From Brevibacterium mcbrellneri ATCC 49030 (lineage in GTDB: Bacteria; Actinomycetota; Actinomycetes; Actinomycetales; Brevibacteriaceae): a DNA stretch of 64,000 nt. The notes under the pieces are model-generated. The model searched no databases. It was given only the letters and a program-made list of their open reading frames with translations, and had not been told where the DNA came from. The translations under genes and the position numbers were made by a program. Position 1 is the first letter of the stretch, and each line of letters starts with the position of its first letter. Positions 35,831 to 44,202 of this stretch are shown in pieces. The DNA lies in NCBI RefSeq assembly GCF_000178455.1, contig NZ_ADNU01000022.1:1-64000 (forward strand), given 5' to 3'.

Positions 35831-37489
35831 TTACCTCCGGAACTTGATGCGCCCGCCCACCACGGTGGTGTTGACGACGGTGTCGCGGATCGCGGTAGCG
35901 TGTTCAAAGAGGGCGTCGTCGTCGCCAAATTCGGTCACGCTTAAGGGGTCGTGGTTGATGGCGATGAAGTCTGCGTTCATACCGGCTTTGAGTGCGCCGG
36001 CCCGGGTTTCCATGCCCGAGGCGAACGCCGGTCCCGCTGCATGGCACCTGATCGCTTGGTAGGCATCCATGCGGTTTTGAGCTTGGAATGTCGTGGTGGG
36101 GTCACCGGCGATGTCAGCACGTGTCATCGCGGCGTAGATCGCCGCGAATGGGGTGGTGGGTTCCACCGGCCCGTCTGAACCGAACGCCACGTGCGCACCT
36201 GCATCCAGGAGTGCAGTCCAGGCGTATGCGGCCAGGTTGGGGTCCGGGCGTAGCGCGTTCAGCAGGTGCAGGTCAGAGATGCAGTGGCGTGGCTGCATGG
36301 AGGCAATGACGTCGAGCTGCGCAAACCGGGCGACGTCTTGTGGTTGCACGAACTGGGCGTGTTCGATCCTGGCGCGCAACGGATATCCCAGGCGCGCTTC
36401 AGCGGCTTGGCGGTCAGCTTGAGTCTGCTCGAATGCGTTGAGGACGTGGTGGTTAGCCTGGTCGCCAATCGCGTGGACTATTGGCACAATCCCGTGCGCA
36501 TACGCGTCCCGCATTTGCTCAACCAGCACCTGTTCCGTGGTGATCTGCATACCGAAGTTCTGTTCGGCCTCACTTCCGGTCTCATACAGTTCACCTTCGG
36601 CTGGGTATGGCGAGGACATGTAGCTGGAGCGTGACCCCAGCGCCCCGTCAGAAAACAGTTTGAGCCCGCCGTGGCGGTACCAGTCGTCGCCTGATCCGGT
36701 GGTCCACCTCGTGTCTTTGGCCCAGTCGTATTCGTCCAGTCGCAAGTACTTCACAACGCGCATGTTCAGGTCACCGCTTGCGCGCAACTGGTTCCACGCG
36801 CGCTTGGAGAACTCACCGTCGATGTCGTGCAGCCCAGTCAGACCTTCTTGCAGCCACTGTTTTTGTGCGTGACGCATGAGCTCACCCAGGGTCTCTTCTG
36901 GCAGGTGAGGAATAACGCGCTCCACCAGGGTTGCCGCATCCTCGCGCAGAATCCCGGTGGGCTCGCCGTGGGCATCGCGCACGATTTTTCCACCTCGGGG
37001 GTCCGGGGTGTTGCGGTCGATTCCGGCGGCACGCAGGGCCGCGCCGTTGCACCACAGCGTGTGGAAGTCGATCGACCACAGCGCCACGGGCCGATCCGGC
37101 AACGCCACATCCAAAAGCGACCTATCGGGTTGGTGGCGCAGACCCCACTTGCTGTAATCCCAACGTCCGCCGGTCACCCACTGACCTTCCGGCAGGATCG
37201 CGGCGAATGCGCGGATAGCTTCGACCGCCTCGGGCAGGGAGGTGGTTTTAGAAATGTTGAGTTCCGCCAGGGATTCCGCGTGGGCGAGCGCGTGCAGGTG
37301 GGCGTCCACGAACCCGGGAATGACGGTGGCGGCACCTAAGTCAACGGTTTCCACGCCCGAGGTGTTCGCCCGCAGCTCCTCCGCGTCACCCACCGCTGTG
37401 ATGGTTTCGCCGTCGGTGAGGATGGCGGTGGCGTGCGGGTTGGCGGGGTCGAACGTGTGGATGTTCGCGTTGACAAAAAGTTGAGGCAT
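35831..37489 (-). CDS. Amidohydrolase (YtcJ-like)
   Basis: Metal-dependent hydrolase of the amidohydrolase superfamily, about 552 residues. ATG 37489 (MPQLFVNANIHTFDPANPHA) gives the family N terminus; the longer frame would run through the family-B repeat. Metal-binding VIPGFVDAHLHALAH carries the HxH motif near residue 65; further ligands are in IVHAIGDQANHH and GSDGPVEPTTPFAA, with the catalytic Asp. YtcJ-like proteins are broad, and a substrate cannot be given. The ribosome site is weak. The 128 bp after the stop contain AT-rich sequence leading to the glycine riboswitch and no further gene. Confidence 0.85.
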   Translation of the reverse strand: MPQLFVNANIHTFDPANPHATAILTDGETITAVGDAEELRANTSGVETVDLGAATVIPGFVDAHLHALAHAESLAELNISKTTSLPEAVEAIRAFAAILPEGQWVTGGRWDYSKWGLRHQPDRSLLDVALPDRPVALWSIDFHTLWCNGAALRAAGIDRNTPDPRGGKIVRDAHGEPTGILREDAATLVERVIPHLPEETLGELMRHAQKQWLQEGLTGLHDIDGEFSKRAWNQLRASGDLNMRVVKYLRLDEYDWAKDTRWTTGSGDDWYRHGGLKLFSDGALGSRSSYMSSPYPAEGELYETGSEAEQNFGMQITTEQVLVEQMRDAYAHGIVPIVHAIGDQANHHVLNAFEQTQADRQAAEARLGYPLRARIEHAQFVQPQDVARFAQLDVIASMQPRHCISDLHLLNALRPDPNLAAYAWTALLDAGAHVAFGSDGPVEPTTPFAAIYAAMTRADIAGDPTTTFQAQNRMDAYQAIRCHAAGPAFASGMETRAGALKAGMNADFIAINHDPLSVTEFGDDDALFEHATAIRDTVVNTTVVGGRIKFRR

Positions 37490-37570
37490 GGAGCCAGTGT
37501 AGGACTCCCGTGTGCTTTGCTGGCCGGGCGGTCTACTAGTTGGTCTGGCTGCTTGCTTGGTCCGGAAAGC

Positions 37571-37702
37571 CGTTTGGATACAGTCCAGAAATCGGACTGT
37601 ATCCAAATGACGTCATTTCACCCCATTTTGTGACCTACACCACTGTTTTGGACACTTTTCGCTACAGTCGACGCGCAAAACCAGGCTGGACTGTATCCAA
37701 AT
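37571..37702. repeat. Paired-palindrome intergenic element, family B, copy 1
   Basis: Dyad 1: TTTGGATACAGTCC (37573-37586) with GGACTGTATCCAAA (37594-37607), 7-nt loop, extended outward by G-T and C-G. Dyad 2 is degenerate: TACAGTC (37663-37669) with GACTGTA (37689-37695), the right half being full-length (GGACTGTATCCAAA to 37701). The spacer, read in reverse complement, has CCAAAACAGTGGTGTAGGTC, matching copy 2 at 44061-44189 (opposite orientation). Located between the divergent amidohydrolase and iron-uptake genes. Confidence 0.85.
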
Positions 37703-37774
37703 GCCCCGAAGCCACCACATCACACAACCCAAAACGCGAATTAGCCCACAAAAGGATTTCCATATTCACTGATG

Positions 37775-37793
37775 TTTGGATAACCTAACCTTA
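37775..37793. promoter_or_regulatory. DtxR/IdeR-type iron box
   Basis: TTTGGATAACCTAACCTTA matches the 19-bp DtxR/IdeR consensus (TTAGGTTAGCCTAACCTAA) at 15 positions by eye. It lies 28 nt before the substrate-binding-protein start and next to TTACTTATAG, a plausible -10. Iron-bound DtxR-family repressor should shut off the importer operon. Confidence 0.8.
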
Positions 37794-37821
37794 CTTATAG
37801 GACAGAAACTCAGGAGACGAT

Positions 37822-38802
37822 ATGAAACTTCGCCGGCTCACAGCGGCACTCGCGACTGCCATGGCGCTCACCCTCACGATGAGCGCGTGTAGCTCGGGCA
37901 CCTCGGGCGACGAAAACAAATCCGGGGACACCATCTCAATTGAGGACAATTCAGGAACTGTTGAGGTCCCCAAAGACCCTCAGCGCGTGGTTACTTTGGA
38001 TAACCGCTCATTTGAAACGCTCGAAAGCTGGGGAATCAAGCCTGTCGCTGCCGCAAAGAAGCTCATGCCGGCGGACAACCCACAGAAAAAAGACGACTCC
38101 ATTCAGGATGTGGGAAACCACCGTGAACCCGACTTCGAAGTGATCGTGGCTGCTAAGCCTGATCTGGTGATTACTGGACAGCGTTTCCGTGACCACGGTG
38201 AAGAGATCAAGAAGTACTCGGGCGACGCCCCAATTGTGAACCTTGAGCCCCGCGAAGGCGAGGACCTGGGCGAAGAGCTCAAGCGCCAGACCACCACTTT
38301 GGGTGAGATCTTTGGTAAGCAGGACGAAGCCAAGAAGCTCAATGACGACTTCGATGCGTCCGTGAAGCGCGTGAAAGACGCATACAACAAGGACGAGAAG
38401 GTTATGTCTGTCATCACTTCTGGTGGCAACATCAACTTCGCGGCTCCGCACGAAGGTCGCACACTGGGACCGGTTTATGACATGCTGGGCCTGACTCCGT
38501 CCCTGGAAGTGAAAGACTCGTCGAGTGACCACCAGGGTGATGACATTTCGGTTGAAGCGATCGCTAAGTCCAACCCAGACTGGATTCTGGTTATGGACCG
38601 CGACGCCTCGGTGAGCGCGAACAACGGCGAGAAGTACACGCCTGCAAATGAACTGATCGCACAGTCGGAGGCGTTGAAGAACGTGAATGCGGTGAAGAAC
38701 CAGCGCATTGTGTACATGCCGCAGGACACCTATCTCAACGAAGGCTTGCAGACCTACACCGAGTTCTTCAACTCACTGGCAGACGCTTTGGAAAAGAAGT
38801 AA
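37822..38802 (+). CDS. Iron-siderophore ABC transporter, substrate-binding lipoprotein
   Basis: Extracellular receptor of an Fe3+-siderophore importer. Signal peptide with lipobox ending in SAC (Cys23), then a Ser/Gly/Asp linker containing an octamer copy (37899-37906). The mature protein is a class III (TroA/FhuD-like) binding protein with VEVPKDPQRVVTLDNRSFE at its start and VAAKPDLVITGQRF near 115. 326 residues. AGGAG lies 5 nt upstream of the ATG. First gene of a four-gene importer preceded by an iron box. Confidence 0.92.
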   Translation: MKLRRLTAALATAMALTLTMSACSSGTSGDENKSGDTISIEDNSGTVEVPKDPQRVVTLDNRSFETLESWGIKPVAAAKKLMPADNPQKKDDSIQDVGNHREPDFEVIVAAKPDLVITGQRFRDHGEEIKKYSGDAPIVNLEPREGEDLGEELKRQTTTLGEIFGKQDEAKKLNDDFDASVKRVKDAYNKDEKVMSVITSGGNINFAAPHEGRTLGPVYDMLGLTPSLEVKDSSSDHQGDDISVEAIAKSNPDWILVMDRDASVSANNGEKYTPANELIAQSEALKNVNAVKNQRIVYMPQDTYLNEGLQTYTEFFNSLADALEKK

Positions 38803-38827
38803 TGCACACAGACTGCGGAGACTTTAC

Positions 38828-39937
38828 GTGAAGTCTCATAACAGTTCAGCGACGCCCGCGGAAAGGAGCACGACTCCTCCCGCGGGTAGTCGCGTTTCTG
38901 AAGACGCCCGAGGTGGTGCAGCCCGAGGTGGTGCAGGCACCCGAGCTGACGAGGGGAGTCGCGCAGCTGAGGGCACCCGCGCCCCAGCGGGGCGGCTCTT
39001 CACCTGGCCGCTCATCATTGGTGTCATTGTCACCGCCGGCTTGGTGACGGTGAGCCTGTTTGTGGGCGAATATGACATTTTTTCCGGTGAAGACGGTGCA
39101 GCGATCTTCCAGATCACCCGCATCCCCCGCACGATCGCCCTGGTGTTAGCTGGGGCGGCGATGGCCATGTGCGGACTGGTCATGCAGATGCTCACTCAGA
39201 ACCGATTCGTGGAACCCACCACCACCGGAACTACCGAATGGGCCGGCCTGGGGCTACTGCTCACCATGGTGGTAGCCCCGGACGCCAGTGTTCTCACGCG
39301 CATGGTGGTAGCGGTGGTATTTGCTTTTGTGGGAACGCTGATCTTCTTCGCATTCTTAAGCCGTATCCAGTTGCGCAGTTCAGTCATTGTGCCCATCGTG
39401 GGGCTCATGCTGGGTGCAGTGGTGGGTGCGCTTTCAAACTTCATCGCGCTCCAAACCAACTTGCTCCAAAGCTTAGGGATTTGGTTCGCGGGGTCGTTCA
39501 CCTCGGTCTTACGCGGACAGTACGAACCGCTGTGGATCGTGGTTGTCGTGGTCATCGCTATTTTCATTGCAGCCGACCGCTTCACCGTTGCCGGCTTGGG
39601 CAAAGACATCGCCACCAACGTGGGACTGAACTACAACCGCATCATCCTGTTAGGAACCGGGTTAGTTGCGCTCGCCTCGGGACTGGTGACCGTGGTCGTG
39701 GGGAACCTTCCGTTCCTGGGGCTGGTAGTCCCCAATGTTGTGTCAATGTTCCGTGGTGATGACCTGCGTTCCAACCTTCCGTGGGTGTGCCTGGCAGGAA
39801 TCAGCTTGGTCACCATATGTGACCTGGTAGGACGCACCATTATCGCACCGTTCGAAGTTCCCGTTTCGCTCATTCTGGGCGTCATCGGGTCGATCGTGTT
39901 CGTGGCCCTTCTCCTCCAAAGGAGGCGCGGACAATGA
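38828..39937 (+). CDS. Iron-siderophore ABC transporter, FecCD permease 1
   Basis: Inner-membrane permease of the BtuC/FecCD family. I place the start at GTG 38828, 7 nt after GGAG. This leaves a ~58-residue hydrophilic, Ala/Gly/Arg-rich N-terminal tail (SRVSEDARGGAARGGAG) with no homology I recognise, in which two over-represented octamers lie 15 bp apart. Then come about nine helices, with the family segments RIPRTIALVLAGAAMAMCGL and VGNLPFLGLVVPNVV. About 369 residues. Overlaps permease 2 by 4 nt. Confidence 0.88.
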   Translation: MKSHNSSATPAERSTTPPAGSRVSEDARGGAARGGAGTRADEGSRAAEGTRAPAGRLFTWPLIIGVIVTAGLVTVSLFVGEYDIFSGEDGAAIFQITRIPRTIALVLAGAAMAMCGLVMQMLTQNRFVEPTTTGTTEWAGLGLLLTMVVAPDASVLTRMVVAVVFAFVGTLIFFAFLSRIQLRSSVIVPIVGLMLGAVVGALSNFIALQTNLLQSLGIWFAGSFTSVLRGQYEPLWIVVVVVIAIFIAADRFTVAGLGKDIATNVGLNYNRIILLGTGLVALASGLVTVVVGNLPFLGLVVPNVVSMFRGDDLRSNLPWVCLAGISLVTICDLVGRTIIAPFEVPVSLILGVIGSIVFVALLLQRRRGQ

Positions 39938-40968
39938 GCGCAACTACGCAGGCGGCTACCACCTCGGCGCGTTCCACCCACCCACTTCCCACCCCGCGGG
40001 CACGGCGCCGGTACGCCCTCATCGTTGGGGTCTTGATTGCGCTGGCCACAGGGATCGCATTTGGCACGCTGTCATGGGACAACCCCATGCCGTTTGGATC
40101 GGAAGGGTTCCGGCTGATCGCGCAGTTGCGCGTCCAAAACCTGCTGGTGATCGCGTTGGTGGCGCTGTGCCACTCGACGGCCACCGTGGCGTTTCAGACC
40201 GTGACCGGCAACCGTATTTTGACCCCGTCGATCATGGGGTTCGAGTCCTTGTACACGCTCATCCAAACCGGTGCGGTATTCCTGTTTGGAATCGCTGGCG
40301 GGTCGATTCTGCGTGGCACTCCGCAGTTCGTTCTGCAGGCCGCGGTGATGGTGGCTTTTGCCGTGTTGCTGTATTCGTGGTTGTTGTCCGGCCGCCGAGG
40401 TGACCTCCAGACAACGCTGCTCATTGGGCTGGTCATTGGGGGCGGCTTAGGGGCCGGCTCAACGTTCATGCAAAGGCTGCTCACCCCCAGCGAGTTCGAC
40501 GTGTTGACGGCCCGTTTGGTGGGGTCGATTGCGTCTGCTCACGTTGAGTACCTGACCGTCGCCTTGCCCGTATGTGTGGTGGCAGTGGCGCTGCTTGTGC
40601 TGATGAGCGGGCGGTTGAACCTGCTTGCCCTGGGGCGCGACACTGCCGTGAACCTGGGGTTGAACTACAAAACCAACTTGATCATGGTGCTTGGCCTAGT
40701 CAGTGTGCTCATGGCCATGACCACGGCACTTGTTGGGCCACTGACGTTCTTTGGGTTCCTGGTGGCCATGATTTCGTATCAACTTGCTGACACCTACGAT
40801 CACTACCGAGTCTTCCCAATTTCATGGCTCACCGGTTTTGTGATTTTGGGAGGAGCGCACTTTATTTTGAAAAACATTTTCTACGCCCAAGGATCCGTGG
40901 GCATCATCATTGAGCTGGTGGGAGGCACGTTCTTCCTGGCATACATTCTCAAGAGGGGGCGACTGTGA
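39934..40968 (+). CDS. Iron-siderophore ABC transporter, FecCD permease 2
   Basis: Second FecCD permease, expected to form a heterodimer with permease 1. 344 residues; a polar, Thr/Pro/Arg-rich N-terminal segment (~30 residues, one octamer copy at 39960-39967), then about nine helices. Family blocks are SIMGFESLYTLIQTGAVFLF near 100 and GPLTFFGFLVAMISYQL near 270. Overlaps both neighbours by 4 nt. Confidence 0.9.
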   Translation: MSATTQAATTSARSTHPLPTPRARRRYALIVGVLIALATGIAFGTLSWDNPMPFGSEGFRLIAQLRVQNLLVIALVALCHSTATVAFQTVTGNRILTPSIMGFESLYTLIQTGAVFLFGIAGGSILRGTPQFVLQAAVMVAFAVLLYSWLLSGRRGDLQTTLLIGLVIGGGLGAGSTFMQRLLTPSEFDVLTARLVGSIASAHVEYLTVALPVCVVAVALLVLMSGRLNLLALGRDTAVNLGLNYKTNLIMVLGLVSVLMAMTTALVGPLTFFGFLVAMISYQLADTYDHYRVFPISWLTGFVILGGAHFILKNIFYAQGSVGIIIELVGGTFFLAYILKRGRL

Positions 40969-41975
40969 CATTAAGCAAACAGGCGAACCGAGGTGGGGTT
41001 GCGACTGATGCCGAGGTGGTGGCCGGGAAGGCCGGCCCCGGTGCGGGTGCGCGGGAGACTGGGCACGAGAGCGAGGCCGTGACACCTCCGCAGGGTCGCA
41101 CAATCCTGTCACTCCAGCCCAGGGAGCACAGGGAGTCCTCGGGGTCCCTGGCCAAGCCTGGGGCGTGCGCTGGTGACGGGTGCGACACGTGTGAGTTTGG
41201 CGGCCCGGACCCCAGTTTGGCGATTCGGATTGAGAATGTCACGCGCCGGTATTCCGATTCGGTGGCGATTGGCCCGGTGTCCCAGGTGATCCCCGGGTGC
41301 GGTGTGACCGCGCTGGTGGGACCCAACGGGGCCGGCAAGTCCACGCTACTCACCATGATGGGCCGTCTCATGGGCATGGACACGGGCACCATTTCTATGG
41401 GTGGCTTCGACGTGACCTCAACTCCGTCTAAAGAGCTGGCCAAGGTGGTGTCGATCCTGCGTCAGGAAAACCACTTCGTCACTCGCCTAACCGTGCGGCA
41501 GCTGGTGGGCTTTGGGCGCTTCCCCCACTCAAAGGGCCGCCTCACCGAACACGATGAAAAGATCATCAGCGACGCCATCGACTTCTTGAGCCTCACCGAA
41601 CTTGAAGGTCGCTACCTGGACGAACTGTCCGGTGGTCAGCGCCAGCGCGCGTACGTGGCCATGGTGTTGGCGCAGGACACCGACTACGTCCTGTTGGACG
41701 AACCGCTGAACAACCTGGACATGCAGCACTCGGTGACCATGATGAAGCACTTGCGCCAGGCTGCGCACGAGCTGGGTCGCACCGTGGTGATTGTCCTGCA
41801 CGACATCAACTTCGCCGCCACGTACGCGGACCACATTTGCGCCATGAAAGACGGCCAAGTGGTGGAGTTTGGGACACCGGAACAGATCATGCGCGACGAC
41901 ATCCTCACCGGCGTTTTCAACACCCCCATCCAGGTGTTGGACGGGCCGCGCGGCAAGATCGCGGTGTACCACTAA
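40965..41975 (+). CDS. Iron-siderophore ABC transporter, ATPase
   Basis: ATP-binding subunit of the importer. Walker A GPNGAGKS at 119-126, signature LSGGQRQR near 224, Walker B YVLLDEPLNNLD, and the H-loop VLHDINFAATYADH. The ABC domain proper begins only at about residue 87. The preceding stretch is low-complexity, contains two over-represented octamers and a CxxxxCxxC set (Cys68, 73, 76), and is not typical of FepC-type ATPases. The GTG at 40965 overlaps the permease stop; a later start cannot be excluded but would leave a long untranslated gap in a tight operon. Confidence 0.9.
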   Translation: MTLSKQANRGGVATDAEVVAGKAGPGAGARETGHESEAVTPPQGRTILSLQPREHRESSGSLAKPGACAGDGCDTCEFGGPDPSLAIRIENVTRRYSDSVAIGPVSQVIPGCGVTALVGPNGAGKSTLLTMMGRLMGMDTGTISMGGFDVTSTPSKELAKVVSILRQENHFVTRLTVRQLVGFGRFPHSKGRLTEHDEKIISDAIDFLSLTELEGRYLDELSGGQRQRAYVAMVLAQDTDYVLLDEPLNNLDMQHSVTMMKHLRQAAHELGRTVVIVLHDINFAATYADHICAMKDGQVVEFGTPEQIMRDDILTGVFNTPIQVLDGPRGKIAVYH

Positions 41976-41993
41976 GGTGAATTGGCAACGGCC

Positions 41994-42896
41994 TTACGCC
42001 GTGCTGGTGAGGAACTCCAAAAGGTCCGCGGTGTCAGCCGCCACCACTGGCATGTCCCGTTCCGTGGGTATGTGGACGTGGCAACCGGCTTCGCGGGCTA
42101 TCACCGCTCCCCCGGCCCAGTCGTACACGCCCAGGCCACGTTCGTAGTACGCGTTGACGCGCCCTTGCGCTACTTGGCACAGGTCAATCGCGGCTGAACC
42201 CATGCGCCGAACATCGTCGAACCGTTCCATAATGTCGATCAGCGCACGGAACTGCCGGTCACGCCTCTCCTTGCCGTAACCGAATCCGGTGGCCACCACA
42301 CTGCCCCGCCTCCCCGCGGGGGTGCCGGACAGGCGGGCTGCTCCCACCTCGGCGGGGGTGAGAATCCGTTCCATGTCAGGCAGACCGGCGGTCATCCACG
42401 CGCCCGCTCCCGAGGTGGCAAACCAGGTGGTGTTCATGACCGGCGCGGCGACGAGGCCGGCGAGCCACGTGCCCTGGGCCGGGTGGTCAGGGCTGGCCAG
42501 TCGCACGCCTGCAGAGAAGCAGTAGTGTTCGATGCCGCGGACAAAGTTCACGGTTCCGTCGATGGGGTCGATGTGCCATTCGCAGGCCGGGATGTGCGCG
42601 TGGTCGGGTATGTCGAGGAGGCCGGGCCGTGCGGACGGGTCGAACGGGGTGGGTTGCACCTCTTCTTCGCCAACGACCGTGTCATCTGGGCGAACGTAGT
42701 TGAGGTAGCCGGTGACGATGCTTTCGATTTGAGCGTCGGCCACGGTGACCAGGTTATTTGGGTTGTCTTTTGCTTCGACGGTTGCGTCGCTAAGCTGGGC
42801 CGACCAGTGCGCCATCCGCTCCCACGCCATGACTGCCGCGTTGCGGGCGATCATGAGGAGCGGGGCGTACGGGTTGGGGTTGGGGGTGGCGTGCAC
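41994..42896 (-). CDS. Inositol monophosphatase family protein
   Basis: Mg2+-dependent phosphatase of the SuhB/inositol monophosphatase family. Motif A region VVGEEEVQ holds the metal-binding Glu near 77; HIDPIDGTVNFVRGIEHY near 110 is the family signature; the C-terminal YDWAGGAVIAREAGC is the third metal site. 300 residues. GTG start with TAGGAG 5 nt upstream, formed around the stop of the previous gene. Candidate substrates are inositol-1-phosphate, histidinol-phosphate or related sugar phosphates; the sequence does not decide. Confidence 0.88.
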   Translation of the reverse strand: MHATPNPNPYAPLLMIARNAAVMAWERMAHWSAQLSDATVEAKDNPNNLVTVADAQIESIVTGYLNYVRPDDTVVGEEEVQPTPFDPSARPGLLDIPDHAHIPACEWHIDPIDGTVNFVRGIEHYCFSAGVRLASPDHPAQGTWLAGLVAAPVMNTTWFATSGAGAWMTAGLPDMERILTPAEVGAARLSGTPAGRRGSVVATGFGYGKERRDRQFRALIDIMERFDDVRRMGSAAIDLCQVAQGRVNAYYERGLGVYDWAGGAVIAREAGCHVHIPTERDMPVVAADTADLLEFLTSTA

Positions 42897-42904
42897 GAGC
42901 GCTC

Positions 42905-43306
42905 CTATTCGGTAGGGTCTTGGGTTCCTACTTCTTGTGTAACAGCTGCGGCGCCTTGGGGCACGCCACTGTGCACGCCACTTGAGCCTGCAGTTGCGCT
43001 GGCGGTTGCGTCTTGTGTGGTATCCGTGTCGTTGCTCTTGGGTTGGAGCGGGGTGACTTTGGCGTCCGAGGTCTTGGCCGGCGAAGTCGTGGCTGCCGAA
43101 CCGTGGCGGCGGAAGATCTCCTGCGCTGCTTGCGATGACATGCCTGCAGCTTCAGCGATGGCTGAGAAAGTTACGCCGGCTTCTCGGGCTTTCACAACGG
43201 CATCAATGTAGGAAGCGTTGATGCGCATGCGTTGTTTTGCAATGCGTCGCACTGAAGACACCAGAGCGTTTTGTTCAGTGGACAGTGGTTGTGAACGGCG
43301 TGGCAT
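42905..43306 (-). CDS. Small helix-turn-helix protein with Ser/Thr-rich tail
   Basis: 133 residues. Residues ~10-70 are basic and helical with a helix-turn-helix-like segment, VTFSAIAEAAGMSSQAAQEI. The remaining ~60 residues are a Thr/Ala/Ser/Gln-rich disordered tail, with one heptamer copy (43066). The stop provides the ribosome site of the inositol phosphatase gene 8 nt downstream, so the pair is coupled. Possibly a DNA-binding protein of the actinobacterial 'AsnC-like/HTH' small type; no named family recognised. Confidence 0.6.
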   Translation of the reverse strand: MPRRSQPLSTEQNALVSSVRRIAKQRMRINASYIDAVVKAREAGVTFSAIAEAAGMSSQAAQEIFRRHGSAATTSPAKTSDAKVTPLQPKSNDTDTTQDATASATAGSSGVHSGVPQGAAAVTQEVGTQDPTE

Positions 43307-43537
43307 CTTTCTTCACACTCCCGTTTCTCCATGATGAAGCTTCAGCGGCCCGCGCCTATGCGGTTTCCATGTGCTTCTTTGTTGCTGACATCGTTGAGCG
43401 TCTGCGGTTTGAGATTACTCAAGCGTAAGGCGCCCTCAAAGAATCACTATTGCATATAAATGTGCGGTTACACGTGGTGCACGAGATGCGAGACTCACGT
43501 TGAGACAGGCGGATCGGGGTTGCTACCGGTGCCTTGT

Positions 43538-43927
43538 TCATGCCTTGGCGGTGAGGACTGGAACGTCGGCTTCGAGGAGGATCCTTTGGGCTTGTGAACC
43601 CAGGATGAACTTGCCGATTGCTGAGCGTTTGCGCAGTCCGATGACAATCAGGTCGCATCCGTGTTCAGCAGCGAATTCGTTGAATGTTCCCACGAGGTCG
43701 TCTTCGTGTGTGGGTTGTTCGATTCGTGCTTGCACGTTGTGCTTCTCGGCCACTGCGAGGATGTCTTCACGAGCTTGTTCGTTCAACTTCGTGATGACGT
43801 CTGGGGCTCCTTTGCGGGGAGACGTTATGACGATCGCGTCAGTACCGCGCACGTGCGCTTCGCGGAAACCCACTTCGAGAGCAGCTTTGCCTTCAGGAGC
43901 CGGGAGATAGCCGATGAGAACAGTCAT
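43538..43927 (-). CDS. Universal stress protein (UspA domain)
   Basis: Single-domain Usp, 129 residues. TVLIGYLPAPEGKAALEVG at the N terminus and the ATP-binding loop LIVIGLRKRSAIGKFILGS near the C terminus, which keeps a G-x-GS-type end, suggest nucleotide binding. No partner gene adjacent: the upstream 230 bp to the HTH protein and the downstream gap hold no recognised gene. Probably a monocistronic stress-responsive gene. Confidence 0.88.
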   Translation of the reverse strand: MTVLIGYLPAPEGKAALEVGFREAHVRGTDAIVITSPRKGAPDVITKLNEQAREDILAVAEKHNVQARIEQPTHEDDLVGTFNEFAAEHGCDLIVIGLRKRSAIGKFILGSQAQRILLEADVPVLTAKA

Positions 43928-44060
43928 GGATTCAGTATATCGACGGCATGCTTCTCGCTTAGCGTGCTCAACGTGGGTCCCGGTTTAACTTTTGGGGAAC
44001 TTGAGGTGGGCGACAATTCGCAGTCGCATCTTCACACCTCGGCGGGTGGGGACCGAGTCA

Positions 44061-44189
44061 TTTGGATACAGTCGAGCTCGATCTTGCGCGTCGACTGTAT
44101 CCAAAAGACCCCAAAACAGTGATCTAGGTCACTAAATGGCTTGAATCTGGCGATTTTGGATACAGTCCATTTTCTGGACTGTATCCAAA
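44061..44189. repeat. Paired-palindrome intergenic element, family B, copy 2
   Basis: Both dyads are perfect here. Dyad 1: TTTGGATACAGTCGA (44061-44075) with TCGACTGTATCCAAA (44091-44105). Dyad 2: TTTGGATACAGTCCA (44155-44169) with TGGACTGTATCCAAA (44175-44189). Spacer includes CCAAAACAGTGATCTAGGTC then ACTAAATGG, shared with copy 1. It sits between the UspA gene and the end of the L-2-hydroxyglutarate oxidase gene. Confidence 0.87.
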
Positions 44190-44202
44190 CGCGTTCCAGA
44201 CC

